Below, piece by piece: positions 30,245-44,979 of a stretch of DNA of 64,000 nucleotides; the stretch's first letter is position 1, and each line of letters opens with the position of its first letter. Source of the DNA: Brachycybe producta (Eukaryota > Arthropoda > Diplopoda > Playtdesmida > Andrognathidae); assembly GCA_036925085.1 (NCBI GenBank), contig JAUPFP010000010.1:5775996-5839995 (forward strand), written 5' to 3'. A program made the position numbers and the translations under genes. Under the pieces are notes generated by a model. The model ran no database searches, was not told the origin of the DNA, and saw only the letters and a program-made list of their open reading frames with translations.

Positions 30245-30586
30245 CTCGGACCTAGAAGTGAGCTATCACTTCAACAAGAATGAAAACATCTATAAGATGT
30301 ATTAATTACAACAATACAGAAGGATGTACTACCATCCTCCTATTAACAATTTGTAAAGAGTCTCACGTCCAAAAGTTCTGCATCGATGGTTCTTCTAGGA
30401 TCTATCCTATTAACCATCGATGTAGTACTTTTGGGCCATTCTTCTCATCTTGGAGGGCAGGGAGTCATCGTCATAATGACCTCCCGGCCACCCCCAAGCA
30501 TGAGGTGAGAACCTTTCTATACATCCGTGATTACATTTACAGGGTGAATCTAAAGACGCTAAACCTCAAACGATAGATTCGTTACA

Positions 30587-31071
30587 TGTAGAAATGAAAT
30601 AATACTTAGCAATATGTTCACCTAAGTAAAGAATTAAGAAAATATTTAATAAAATTTAAAATCTTACCTTTACTGCACACCTTGTAGTAAAGAATGTTGC
30701 ACTTTTTAAGTTCAATTTTTGAAAACAAATTCCGCGACTTTAAATGTAACTTAGAAGAGTTTACAAAACACATCGTAAAGTTTATTAAAATACTTTTATC
30801 CGATTTTTATTGAAATTAAAACAATTGCAAAAAAATTACACGAGAAAAAATGCATGAAAATTTAATTGAAATAATAATAATACACTTTTTTTAATTTAAA
30901 ATCTATAAATAAAAAATATTAACCAAAAAAAAAAAGATTCTACTAAAAATGAAAAAAAAAGCAGCTTCCACATCAGCAGGTTTAAAGGTATTAAAAACTA
31001 AAAAAGGGCACAGGTATAAAATTAATTAAAACCTAATTTAAATTATTAAAATTGTATTAAAACACTGGCCT
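30587..31071. other. AT-rich spacer before the main satellite
   Basis: Poly(A)/poly(T)-rich, no gene, no repeat unit recognised. Confidence 0.6.
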
Positions 31072-31161
31072 TTAAAATTTTTTTAAAAAATTAAAAAAAC
31101 CGCGGACAAATTTATTTCCGGTTAGGTAATGACTTTATTTAATTTGTACTAAGTGTACGAC
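31072..31161. repeat. Truncated, diverged first monomer
   Basis: About 90 bp only: CGCGGACAAATTTATTTCCGG, then the core to AAGTGTACGACA, then directly the next unit (GCCCTTTAAAA). The variant-specific segment is missing. Marks the array edge. Confidence 0.7.
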
Positions 31162-31560
31162 AGCCCTTTAAAAAAATTTTAAAAATTTAAAAAAATTGCG
31201 GAAAATTTTTTTCCGGTTAGGTAATGACTTTATTTAAATTTTACTAACTGTACGTACCTTATACTATTATTAACTAATTTTAAATATCGAAAAACGCGCG
31301 AAAATTTTGAAAAATAAGCCAACATACCCTACACGCCCTCTAAAAAATATTTAAAAATCGAAAAAAAATTGCGGATAAAGTTTTTTCCTGGTAGTTAATG
31401 ACTGTATGTTATGTGTACTAAGTGTATGTACCTAATAGTATCATTAGATATTTTTAAATATACAAAAATTTTGACAAATGAGCTAACACGCCCTACACGC
31501 CCTTTAAAAAAATTAAAAAATTTAAAAAAATTGCAGAAAATTTTTTTTCCAGGTAGTTAA

Positions 31561-34500
31561 TGACTGTATTTTCTGTGTACTAAGTGTACGTACCTTATAC
31601 TAATATTACCTAATTTTAAATATGGAAAAACGCGCGAAAATTTTGAAAAATAAGCGAACACACCCTTCACGCCCTCAAAAAAAAATTTAAAAATAGAAAA
31701 CAAATTGCGGAAATTTTTTTTTCCAGATAGTTAATGACTGTATGATATGTGTACTAAGTGCATGTACCTAATAGTATCATTAGCTATATTTAAATATACA
31801 AAAAGTTTGACAAATGAGCCAACACGCCCTACACGCCCTTTAAAAAAATTTAAAAATTTAAAAAAATTACGGAAAATTTTTTTTCCGTGTAGATAATGAC
31901 TGTATGTTATGTGTACTAAGTGTACGCACCTTATACTAATAATACCTAATTTTAAATATCGAGAAACGCGCGAAAATTTCGAAAAATAAGACAACACGCC
32001 CTTTAAAAAAATTTTAAAAATTTAAACAAAATGCGGAAAAATTTTTTTCCGGGTAGATAATGACTGTATGTTATGTGTACTAAGTGTATGTACCTAATAG
32101 TATTATTAGCTAGTTTTAATTATACGAAAATTTCGACAAATGAGCCAACACGCCCTACACGCCCTTTAAAAAAACGTTAAAAATTTAAAAAAATCGCGGA
32201 AAAAGTTTTTTCCGGGTAATTAATGACTGTATGTTATGTGTACTAAGTGTACGTACCTTATACTAATAATACCTAATTTTAAATATCAAAAAACGCGCGA
32301 AATTTTCGAAGAATAAGACAACAAGCCCTACACGCCCACTAAAAAAAATTTAAAAATCAAAATAAAATCGCAGACAATTTTTTTTCCGGCAAGGTAATGA
32401 CAGTAACTTATGTGTACTAAGTGTACGTACCTTATAGTAACATTTCTTAAATTTAAATATCGAAAAACGCGCGAAAACTTTGAAAAATAAGCCAACATGC
32501 CCTACATAGCCTCTAAAAAATTTAAAAATCGAAGAAAAATCGCGGAAAAAGATTTTTCCGGATAGATAATGACTATAAGTTATGTGTACTAAGTGTACGT
32601 ACCTTATACTAATATTACCAAATTTTAAATATTGAAAAACGCGCGAAAATTTTGAAAAATAAGACAACACGCCCTACACGCCCTTTAAAAAAAATTTAAA
32701 AATTTAAAAAAATTGTAGAAAATTTTTTTCGGTTAGGTAATGACTTTATTTAATTTTTACTAACTGTACGTACCTTATACTATTATTACCTATTTTTAAA
32801 TATCAAAAAATGCGCGAAAATTTTGAAAAATAAGCCAACACACCCTACACGCCCTCTAAAAAAATTTAAAAATCGAAAAAAAATCGCGGAAAAAGTTTTT
32901 TCCATGTAGTTAATGACTGTATGTTATGTGTATTAAGTGTACGTACCTTATACTAATATTACCTAATTTTAAATATACGAAAATTTCGAAAAATGAGCCA
33001 ACACGCCCTACACAAACTTTAAAAAAAATTTAAAAATCAAAAAAAAAATCGCGGAAAAAGTTTTTTTCCGGGTAGTTAATGACTTTATATTATGTGTACT
33101 AAGTGTACGTACCTTATACTAATATTACCTAATATTAAAAATCAAAAACGCGCGAAAATTTTGAAAAATAAGCCAACACGCCCTACACGCCCTCTAAAAA
33201 AAATTTAAAAATCGAAAAAAAATCGCGGAAAATTTTTTTCCGGATAGTTAATAACTGTATGTTATGTGTACTAAGTGTATGTAACTAATAGTGTTATTAG
33301 CTCTTTTTCAATATACGAAAATTTTGAAAAATAAGACAACACGCCCTACACGCCCTCTAAAATAATTTAAAAATCGAAAAAAAATCGCGGAAAAAAATTT
33401 TTCCGGGTAGTTAATGACTGTATGTTATGTGTACTAAGTGTACGTACCTTATACTAATATTACCTAATTTTAAATATTGAAAAACGCGCGAAAATTTTGA
33501 AAAACAATCCAACACGGTCTACACGCCCTCTAAAAAAAATTTAAAAATCGAAAAAAAATCGCAGAAAAAGTTTTTTCCAGCAAGGTAATGACTGTAAGTT
33601 ATGTGTACTAACTGTACGTACCTTATACCAATAATACCTACTTTTAAATATCGAAAAACGCGGGAAAATTTTGAAAAATAAGCCAACACGCCCTACACGC
33701 CCTCTAAAAAAATTTTAAAAATCGAAAAAAAATCGCGGAAAATTTTTTTCCGGATAGTTAATGACTGTATGTTATGTGTAATAAGTGTATGTACCTAATA
33801 GTATCATTAGCTCTTTTTAAATATAAGAAAATTTCGAAAAATAAGACAACACGCACTACATGCCCTCAAAAAAAATTTAAAAATCAAAAAAAAATGCGGA
33901 AAATTTTTTTTCCGGTTAGGTAATGACTTTATTTAATTTTTACTAACTGTACGTACCTTATACTATTATTACCTAATTTTAAATATTGAAAAACGCGCGA
34001 AAAGTTTGAAAAATAAGCCAACACGCCCTACACGCCCTCTAAACAAAATTTAAAAATTGAAAAAAAATCACAGAAAAAGATTTTTCCGGGTAGCTAATGA
34101 CTTTATGTTATGTGTACTAAGTGTACGTACCTTATACTAATATTACCTAATTTTAAATATCCAAAACGCGCGAAAATTTTGAAAAATAAGTCAACACGCC
34201 CTACACGCCCTCTAAAAAAAATTTAAAAATCGAAAAAAAGTGTGGAAATAGTTTTTTCCGGGTAGTTAATGACTGTATATTATGTGTACTAAGTGTACGT
34301 ACCTTATACTAATATTACCTAAATTTAAATATACGAAAATTTCGAATAATGAACCAACACGCCCTACACGCCCTTTAAAAAAATGTTAAAAATTTAAAAA
34401 AATTGCGGAACATTTTTTTTCCGGATAGTTAATTACTGTAAGTTATGTGTACTAAGTGTACGTACCTTATACTATTATTACCTAAATTTAAATATCGAAA

Positions 34501-37500
34501 AACGCGCGAAAATTTTAAAAATACGCCAACAGGCCCTACACGACATCTAAAAAAATTTAAAAATCGAAAAAAAATTGCGGAAATTTTTTTTCCGGTTAGG
34601 TAATGACTTTATTTAATTTTTACTAACTGTACGTACTTTATACTATTATTACCTAATTTTAAATATTGAAAAACGCGCGAAAATTTTGAAAAATAAGCCA
34701 ACACGCCCTAAACTCCCTCTAAAAAAAATTTAAAAATCGAAAAAAAATCGCGGAAAATTTTTTTCCGAATAGTTAATGACTGTATGTTATGTGTAATAAG
34801 TGTATGTACCTAATAGTATCTTTAGCTCTTTTTAAATATACGAAAATTTCGAAAAATAAGACAACACGCCCTACATGCCCTCAAATAAAATTTAAAAATC
34901 AAAAAAAAATGCGGAAAATTTTTTTTCCGGATAGTTAATGATTGTAAGTTATGTGTACTAAGTGTACGTACCTTATACTAATATTACCTAGATTTAAATA
35001 TCAAAAACGCGCGAAAAGTTTGAAAAATAAGCCAACACGCCCTACACGCCCTCTAAACAAAATTTAAAAATCGAAAAAAAATCACAGAAAAAGATTTTTC
35101 CGGGTAGCTAATGACTTTATGTTATGTGTACTAAGTGTACGTACCTTATACTAATATTACCTAAATTTAAAAATCAAAAAACGAGCGAAAAATTCGACAA
35201 ATGAGCCAACACGCCCTACACGCCCATTAAAAAAATGTTAAAAATTTAAAAAAATTGCGGAACATTTTTTTTCCGGATAGTTAATTACTCTAAGTTATGT
35301 GTACTAAGTGTACGTACCTTATACTATTATTACCTAAGTTTAAATATCGAAAAAAGCGCGAAAATTTTGAAAAATAAGCCAACAGGCCCTACACGCCCTC
35401 TAAAAAAATTTAAAAATCGAAAAACAATCGCGGAAAAAGTTTTTTCCGGGTAGTTATTGACTGTATGTTATGTGTACTAAGTGTACGTACCTAATAGTAT
35501 CATTAGCTATTTTTAAATATACGAAAAATTCGACAAATGAGCCAACACGCCCTACACGCCCATTAAATAAATGTTAAAGATCGAAAAAAAATCGCGGAAA
35601 ATTTTTTTTCTAGATAGTTATTGACTGTATGTTATGTGTACTAAGTGTACATACCTAATAGTATCATTTGCTATTTTTAAATATACGAAAATTTCGAAAA
35701 ATGAGCCAACACGCCCTACACGCCCTTTAAAAAAATGTTAAAAATTTAAAAAAATTGCGGAACATTTTTTTTCCGGATAGTTAATTACTGTAAGTTATGT
35801 GTACTAAGTGTACGTACCTTATACTATTATTACCTAAATTTAAATATCGAAAAACGCGCGAAAATTTTAAAAATAAGCCAACAGGCCCTACACGACATCT
35901 AAAAAAATTTAAAAATCGAAAAAAAAACGCGGAATAAGATTTTTCCGGATAGATAATGACTATAAGTTATGTGTACTAAGTGTACGTACCTTATACTAAT
36001 ATTACCTAATTTTAAATATTGAAAAACGCGCGAAAATTTTGAAAATTAAGCCAACACGCCCTACACGTCCTCAAAAAAAATTTAAAAATAAAAAAAAATC
36101 GCGGAAAATACTTTTTCCGGATAGTTAATGATTGTAAGTTATGTGTACTAAGTGTACGTACCTTATACTAATATTACCAAGATTTAAATATCAAAAACGC
36201 GCGAAAAGTTGGAAAAATAAGCCAACATGCCCTACACGCCCTCTAAAAAAATTTAAAAATCGAAAAAAAATCGCGGAAAAAGTTTTTTCCGTGTAGTTAA
36301 TGATTGTATGTTATGTGTACTAAGTGTACGTACCTAATAGTATCATTTGCTATTTTTAAATATACGAAAAATTCTAAAAATGAGCCAACACGCCCTACAC
36401 GCCCTTTAAAAAAATTTAAAAATTTAAAAAAATTGCGGAAAATTTTTTTTCCGGGTAGATAATGACTTTATGTTATGTGTACTAAGTGTACGTACCTTAT
36501 ACTAATAATGTCTACTTTTAAATATTGAAAAACGCGCGAAAATTTTGAAAAATAAGCCAACACGCCCTACACGTCCTCTAAAAAAATTTAAAAATCGAAA
36601 ATAAAAACGCGGAATAAGTTTTTTCCGGATAGTTAATGACTGTATGTTATGTGTACTAAGTGTATGTACCTAATAGTATCATTAGCTCTTTTTAAATCTA
36701 CGAAAATTTCGAAAAATAAGACAACACGCCCTACATGCCCTCAAAAAAAATTTAAAAATCGAAAGAAATCGCGGAAAATATTTTTTCCGGATAGTTAATG
36801 ATTGTAAGTTATGTGTACTAAGTGTACGTACCTTATACTATTATTACCTAAATTTAAATATTGAAAAACGCGCGAAAATTTTAAAAATAAGCCAACAGGC
36901 CCTACACGCCATCTAAAAAAATTTAAAAATCGAAAAAAAATCACAGAAAAAGATTTTTCCGGGTAGCTAATGACTTTATGTTATGTGTACTAAGTGTACG
37001 TACCTTATACTAATATTACATAAATTTAAAAATCAAAAAACGAGCGAAAATTTCGAAAAATAAGACAACAGGCCCTACACGCCGTCTAAAAAAATTTAAA
37101 AATCGAAAAACAATCGCGGAAAAAGTTTTTTCCGGGTAGTTATTGACTGTATGTTATGTGTACTAAGTGTATGTACCTAATAGTATCATTAGCTATTTTT
37201 AAATATACGAAAAATTCGACAAATGAGCCAACACGCCCTACACGCCCATTAAAAAAATGTTAAAGATAAAAAAAAAATCGCGGAAAATTTTTTTTCCAGA
37301 TAGTTATTGACTGTATGTTATGTGTACTAAGTGTACATACCTAATAGTATCATTTGCTATTTTTAAATATAAGAAAATTTCGACAAATGAACCAACACAC
37401 ATTACACGTCCTCAAAAAAAATTTAAAAATAAAAAAAAATCGCGGAAAATATTTTTTCCGGGTAGATAATGACTTTATGTTATGTGTACTAAGAGTACGT

Positions 37501-40500
37501 ACCTTATACTAATAATACCTACTTTTAAATATTGAAAAACGCGGGAAAATTTTGAAAAATAAGCCAACACGCCCTACACGCCCTCTAAAAAAAATTTAAA
37601 AATCGAAAAAAAATCACAGAAAAAGATTTTTCCGGGTAGCTAATGACTTTATGTTATGTGTACTAAGTGTACGTACCTTATACTAATATTACCTAAATTT
37701 AAAAATCAAAAAACGAGCGAAAATTTCGAAAAATAAGACAACACGCCCTACATGCCCTCTAAAAAAATTTAAAAATCGAAAAAAATTCGCGGAAAAAGTT
37801 TTTTCCGGGTAGTTAATGACTGTATGTTATGTGTACTAAGTGTACGTACCTAATAGTATCATTAGCTATTTTTAAGTATACGAAAAATTCGACAAATGAG
37901 CCAACAAGCCCTACACGCCCTTTAAAAAAAAATTTAAAAATTTAAAAAAATTGTGGAAAATTTTTTTTCCGGGTAGATAATGACTTTATGTTATGTGTAC
38001 TAAGAGTACGTACCTTATACTAATAATACCTACTTTTAAATATCGAAAAACGCGCGAAAATTTTGAAAAATAAGCCAACACGCCCTACACGTCCTCTAAA
38101 AAAATGTAAAAATCGAAAAACAATCGCGGAAAAAGTTTTTTCTGGGTAGTTAATGACTGTATATTATGTGTACTAAGTGTACGTACCTTATACTAATATT
38201 ACCTAAATTTAAATATACGAAAATTTCGAAAAATGAGCCAACACGCCCTACACGTCCTTTAAAAAAATGTTAAAAATTTAAAAAAATTGCGGAACATTTT
38301 TTTTCCGGATAGTTAATTACTGTAAGTTATGTGTACTAAGTGTACGTACCTTATATTATTATTACCTAAATTTAAATATCGAAAAACGCGCGAAAATTTT
38401 AAAAATACGCCAACAGGCCCTACACGACATCTAAAAAAATTTAAAAATCGAAAAAAAATTGCGGAAATTTTTTTTCCGGTTAGGTAATGACTTTATTTAG
38501 TTTTTACTAACTGTACGTACTTTATACTATTATTACCTAATTTTAAATATTGAAAAACGCGGGAAAATTTTGAAAAATAAGCCAACACGCCATACACTCC
38601 CTCTAAAAAAAATTTAAAAATCGAAAAAAAATCGCGGAAAATTTTTTTCCGAATAGTTAATGACTGTATGTTATGTGTAATAAGTGTATGTACCTAATAG
38701 TATCTTTAGCTCTTTTTAAATATACGAAAATTTCGAAAAATAAGACAACACGCCCTACATGCCCTCAAAAAAAATTTAAAAATCAAAAAAAAATGCGGAA
38801 AATTTTTTTTCCGGATAGTTAATAATTGTAAGTTATGTGTACTAAGTGTACATACCTTATACTAATATTACCTAGATTTAAATATCAAAAATGCGCGAAA
38901 AGTTTGAAAAATAAGCCAACACGCCCTACACGCCCTCTAAACAAAATTTAAAAATCGAAAAAAAATCACAGAAAAAGATTTTTCCGGGTAGCTAATGACT
39001 TTATGTTATGTGTACTAAGTGTACGTACCTTATACTAATATTACCTAAATTTAAAAATTAAAAAACGAGCGAAAATTTCGAAAAATAAGACAACACGCCC
39101 TACATGCCCTCTAAAAAAATTTAAAAATCGAAATAAATTCGCGGAAAAAGTTTTTTCCGGGTAGTTAATGACTTTATGTTATGTGTACTAAGTGTACGTA
39201 CCTAATAGTATCATTAGCTATTTTTAAATATACGACAAATTCGACAAATGAGCCAACACGCCCTACACGCCCATTAAAAAAATGTTAAAAATTTAAAAAA
39301 GTTGCGGAACATTTTTTTTCCGGATAGTTAATTACTGTATGTTATGTGTACTAAGTGTACATACCTAATAGTATCATTTGCTATTTTTAAATATAAGAAA
39401 ATTTCGACAAATGAACCAACACACCCTACACGCCCTTTAAAAAAAATTTAAAAATTTAAAAAAATTGCGGAAAATTGTTTTTCCGGGTAGATAATGACTT
39501 TATGTTATGTGTACTAAGAGTACGTACCTTATATTAATAATACCTACTTTTAAATATCGAAAAACGCGCGAAAATTTTGAAAAATAAGCCAACACGCCCT
39601 ACACGTTCTCTAAAAAAATTTAAAAATCGAAAAAAAAACGCGGAATAAGTTTTTTCCGGATAGTTAATGACTATAAGTTATGTGTACTAAGTGTACGTAC
39701 CTTATACTAATATTACCTAATTTTAAATATCCAAAACGCGCGAAAATTTTGAAAAATAAGCCAACACGCCCTACACGTCCTCAAAAAAAATTTAAAAATA
39801 AAAAAAAATCGCGGAAAATATTTTTTCCGGATAGTTAATGATTGTAAGTTATGTGTACTAAGTGTACGTACCTTATACTAATATTACCAAGATTTAAATA
39901 TCAAAAACGCGCGAAAAGTTGGAAAAATAAGCCAACATGCCCTACACGCCCTCTAAACAAAATTTAAAAATCGAAAAAAAATCGCAAAAAAAGTTTTTTT
40001 TTCGGGTAGGTAATGACTTTATGTTATGTGTAATAAGTGTACGTACCTTATACTAATATTAAACAAATTTAAATATCAAAAAACGAGCGAAAATTTTGAA
40101 AAATAAGACAACACGCCCTACACGCCCTCTAAAAAAATTTAAAAATCGAAAAAAAATCGCGGAAAAAGTTTTTTTCCAGGTAGCTATTGATTGTATGTTA
40201 TGTGTACTAAGTGTACGTACCTAATAGTATCATTTGCTATTTTTAAATATACGAAAAATTCTAAAAATGAGCCAACACGCCCTACACGCCCATTAAAAAA
40301 ATGTTAAAAATTTAAAACAATTGCGGAAATTTTTTTTTCCGTATAGTTAATTACTGTAAGTTATGTGTACTAAGTTTACGTACCTTATACTATTATTACC
40401 TAAATTTAAATATCGAAAAACGCGCGAAAATTTTGAAAAATAAGCCAACAGGCCCTACACGCCCTCTAAAAAAAATTTAAAAATAAAAAAAAAATCGCGG

Positions 40501-43500
40501 AAAATTTTTTTTCCAGATAGTTATTGACTGTATGTTATGTGTACTAAGTGTACGTACCTTATACTAATAATGCCTACTTTTAAATATTGAAAAACGCGCG
40601 AACATTTTGAAAAATAAGCCAACACGCCCTACACGTCCTCTAAAAAAATTTAAAAATCGAAAATAAAAACGCGGAATAAGTTTTTTCCGGATAGTTAATG
40701 ACTGTATGTTATGTGTACTAAGTGTATGTACCTAATAGTATCATTAGCTCTTTTTAAATCTACGAAAATTTTGAAAAATAAGACAACACGCCCTACATGC
40801 CCTCAATAAAAATTTAAAAATAAAAAAAAATCGCGGAAAAAGTTTTTTCCGGGTAGTTATTGACTGTATGTTATGTGTACTAAGTGTATGTACCTAATAG
40901 TATCATTAGCTATTTTTAAATATACGAAAAATTCGACAAATGAGCCAACACGCCCTACACGCCCATTAAAAAAATGTTAAAGATAAAAAAAAAATCGCGG
41001 AAAATATTTTTTCCAGGTAGATAATGACTTTATGTTATGTGTACTATGTGTACGTACCTTATACTAATATTACCTAGATTTAAATATCAAAAACGCGCGA
41101 AAAGTTTGAAAAATAAGCCAACACGCCCTACACGCCCTCTAAACAAAATTTAAAAATCGAAAAAAAATCACAGAAAAAGATTTATCCGGGTAGCTAATGA
41201 CTTTATGTTATGTGTACTAAGTGTACGTACCTTATACTAATATTACCTAAATTTAAAAATCAAAAAACGAGCGAAAATTTCGAAAAATAAGACAACACGC
41301 CCTACATGCCTTCTAAAAAAATTTAAAAATCGAAAAAAATTCGCGGAAAAAGTTTTTTCCGGGTAGTTAATGACTGTATGTTATGTGTACTAAGTGTACG
41401 TACCTTATACTATTATTACCTAAGTTTAAATATCGAAAAAAGCGCGAAAATTTTGAAAAATAAGTCAACAGGCCCTACACGCCCTCTAAAAAAATTTAAA
41501 AATCGAAAAACAATCGCGGAAAATGTTTTTTCCGGGTAGTTAATGAGTGTATGTTATGTGTACTAAGTGTACGTACCTAATAGTATCATTAGCTATTTTT
41601 AAATATACGAAAAATTCGACAAATGAGCCAACAAGCCCTACACGCCCATTAAAAAAATGTTAAAAATCGAAAAAAAAATCGCGGAAAATTTTTTTTCCAG
41701 ATAGTTATTGACTGTATGTTATGTGTACTAAGTGTACATACCTAATAGTATCATTTGCTATTTTTAAATATAAGAAAATTTCGACAAATGAACCAACACA
41801 CCCTACACGCCCTTTAAAAAAAAATTTAAAAATTTAAAAAAATTGTGGAAAATTTTTTTTTCGGATAGTTAATGACTATAAGTTATGTGTACTAAGTGTA
41901 CGTACCTTATACTAATATTACCTAATTTTAAATATTGAAAAACGCGCGAAAATTTTGAAAAATAAGCCAACACGCCCTACACGCCCTCTAAAAAAATTTT
42001 AAAATCGAAAAAAAATCGCGGAAAATTTTTTTCCGGATAGTTAATGACTGTATGTTATGTGTACTAAGTGTATGTACCTAATAGTATCATTAGCTCTTTT
42101 TAAATCTACGAAAATTTTGAAAAATAAGACAACACGCCCTACATGCCCTCAATAAAAATTTAAAAATAAAAAAAAATCGCGGAAAATATTTTTTCTGGAT
42201 TGTTAATGATTGTAAGTTATGTGTACTAAGTGTACGTACCTTATACTATTATTACCTAAATTTAAATATTGGAAAACGCGCAAAAATTTTGAAAAATAAG
42301 CCAACAGGCCCTACACGCCCTCTAAAAAAAATTTAAAAATTATAAAAAAAATCGCGGAAAATTTATTTTCCAGATAGTTATGGACTGTATGTTATGTGTA
42401 CTAAGTGTACATACCTAATAGTATCATTAGCTATTTTTAAATATACGAAAATTTTGACAAATGAGCCAACACGCCCTACACGCCCTTTAAAAAAATTTAA
42501 AAATTTAAAAAAATTGCGGAAAATTTTTTTTCCGGGTAGTTAATGACTAAGTTATGTGTACTAAGTGTACGTACCTTATACCAATAATACCTACTTTTAA
42601 ATATCAAAAAACGCGCGAAAATTTTGAAAAATAAGCCAACAGGCCCTACACGCCATCAAAAAAAATTTAAAAATCGAAAAAAAGTGTGGAAAAAGTTTTT
42701 TCCGGGTAGTTAATGACTGTATATTATGTGTACTAAGTGTACGTACCTTATACTAATATTACCTAAATTTAAATATTCGAAAATTTCGAAAAATGAGCCA
42801 ACACGACCTACACGCCCTTTAAAGAAATGTTAAAAATTTAAAAAAATTGCGGAACATTTTTTTTCTAGATAGTTAATTACTGTAAGTTATGTGTACTAAG
42901 TGTACGTACCTTATACTATTATTACCTAAATTTAAATATCGAAAAACGCGCGAAAATTTTAAAAATAAGCCAACAGGCCCTACACGCCATCTAAAAAAAT
43001 TTAAAAATCGAAAAAAAATTGCGGAAAATTTTTTTCCTGTTAGGTAATGACTTTATTTAACTTTTACTAACTGTACGTACCTTATACCAATAATACCTAC
43101 TTTTAAATATCGAAAAACGCGGGAAAATTTTGAAAAATAAGAAAACACGCCCTACACGTCCTCTAAAAAAATTTAAAAATCGAAAAAAAAACTCGGAATA
43201 AGTTTTTTCCGGATAGTTAATGACTATAAGTTATGTGTACTAAGTGTACGTACCTTATACTAATATTACCTAATTTTAAATATCCAAAACGTGCGAAAAT
43301 TTTGAAAAATAAGCCAACACGCCCTACACGCCCTCTAAAAAAAATTTAAAAATCGAAAAAAAATCGCGGAAAATTTTTTTCCGGATAGTTAATGACTGTA
43401 TGTTATGTGTAATAAGTTTATGTACCTAATAGTATGATTAGCTCTTTTTAAAAATACGAAAATTTCGAAAAATAAGACAACACGCCCTACATGCCCTCAA

Positions 43501-44000
43501 AAAAAATTTAAAAATAAAAAAAAAATGCGGAAAATTTTTTTTCCGGATAGTTAATAATTGTAAGTTATGTGTACTAAGTGTACGTACCTTATACTAATAT
43601 TACGTAGATTTAAATATCAAAAACGCGCGAAAAGTTTGAAAAATAAGCCAACACGCCCTACACGCCCTCTAAACAAAATTTAAAAATCGAAAAAAAATCA
43701 CAGAAAAAGATTTTTCCGGGTAGCTAATGACTGTATGTTATGTGTAATAAGTTTATGTACCTAATAGTATGATTAGCTCTTTTTAAAAATACGAAAATTT
43801 CGAAAAATAAGACAACACGCCCTACATGCCCTCAAAAAAAATTTAAAAATAAAAAAAAAATGCGGAAAATTTTTTTTCCGGATAGTTAATAATTGTAAGT
43901 TATGTGTACTAAGTGTACGTACCTTATACTAATATTACCTAAATTTAAATATACGAAAATTTCGAAAAATGAGCCAACACGCCCTACACGCCCTTTAAAA
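31561..44000. repeat. Higher-order block, copy 1
   Basis: Rare variants in order (TGACTGTATTTTCTGTGTAC at 31561; CGTTAAAAATT at ~32174; TACTCTAAGTT at ~35287; CTAAGAGTACG at ~37488; ACGACAAATTCG at ~39232; CTATGTGTACG at ~41044; TAATGAGTGTATG at 41541) recur in the same order in the copy at 48626-59540. Confidence 0.8.
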
Positions 44001-44979
44001 AAATGTTAAAAATTTAAAAAAATTGCGGAACATTTTTTTTCCGAATAGTTACTTACTGTAAGTTATGTGTACTAAGTGTACGTACCTTATACTATTATTA
44101 CCTAAATTTAAATATCAAAAAACGCGCGAAAATTTTAAAAATAAGCCAACACGCCCTACATGCCCTCTAAACAAAATTTAAAAATCGAAAAAAAATCGAA
44201 AAAAAAGTTTTTTTTCGGGTAGGTAATGACTTTATGTTATGTGTAATAAGTGTACGTACCTTTTACTAATATTAAATATATTTAAATATCAAAAAACGAG
44301 CGAAAATTTTGAAAAATAAGACAACACGCCCTACACGTCCTCTAAAAAAATTTAAAAATCGAAAAAAAAAACGCGGAATAAGTTTTTTCCGGATAGTTAA
44401 TGACTGTATGTTATGTGTACTAAGTGTATGTACCTAATAGTATTATTAGCTCTTTTTAAATATACGAAAATTTCGAAAAATAAGACAACACGCCCTACAC
44501 GTCCTCTAAAAAAATTTAAAAATCGAAAAAAAAAACGCGGAATAAGTTTTTTCCGGATAGATAATGACTATAAGTTATGTGTACTAAGTGTACGTACCTT
44601 ATACTAATATTGCCTAATTTTAAATATTGAAAAACGCGCGAAAATTTTGAAAAATAAGCCAACACGCCCTACACGTCCTCAAAAAAAATTTAAAAATAAA
44701 AAAAAATCGCGGAAAATATTTTTTCCGGATAGTTAATGATTGTAAGTTATGTGTAATAAGTGTACGTACCTTATACTAATATTAAATAAATTTAAAACTC
44801 AAAAAACGAGCGAAAATTTTGAAAAATAAGACAACATGCCCTACACGCCCTCTAAAAAAATTTAAAAATAGAAAAAAAATCGCGGAAAAAGTTTTTTCCG
44901 GGTAGTTAATGACTGTATGTTATGTGTACTAAGTGTACGTACCTAATAGTATCATTTGCTATTTTTAAATATAAGAAAA

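Larger units (their letters stand above)
29738..30586 (-). mobile_element. Solo LTR with 4-bp target duplication
   Basis: 849 bp bounded by TGTAAC on the left and GTTACA on the right (TG...CA ends) and flanked on both sides by TGTA (29734-29737 and 30587-30590). On the minus strand a TATA box and a poly(A) signal occur in the right order, about 120 bp apart. No internal retroelement sequence adjoins, as expected after LTR-LTR recombination. A 4-bp duplication fits Ty3/gypsy. Confidence 0.78.
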
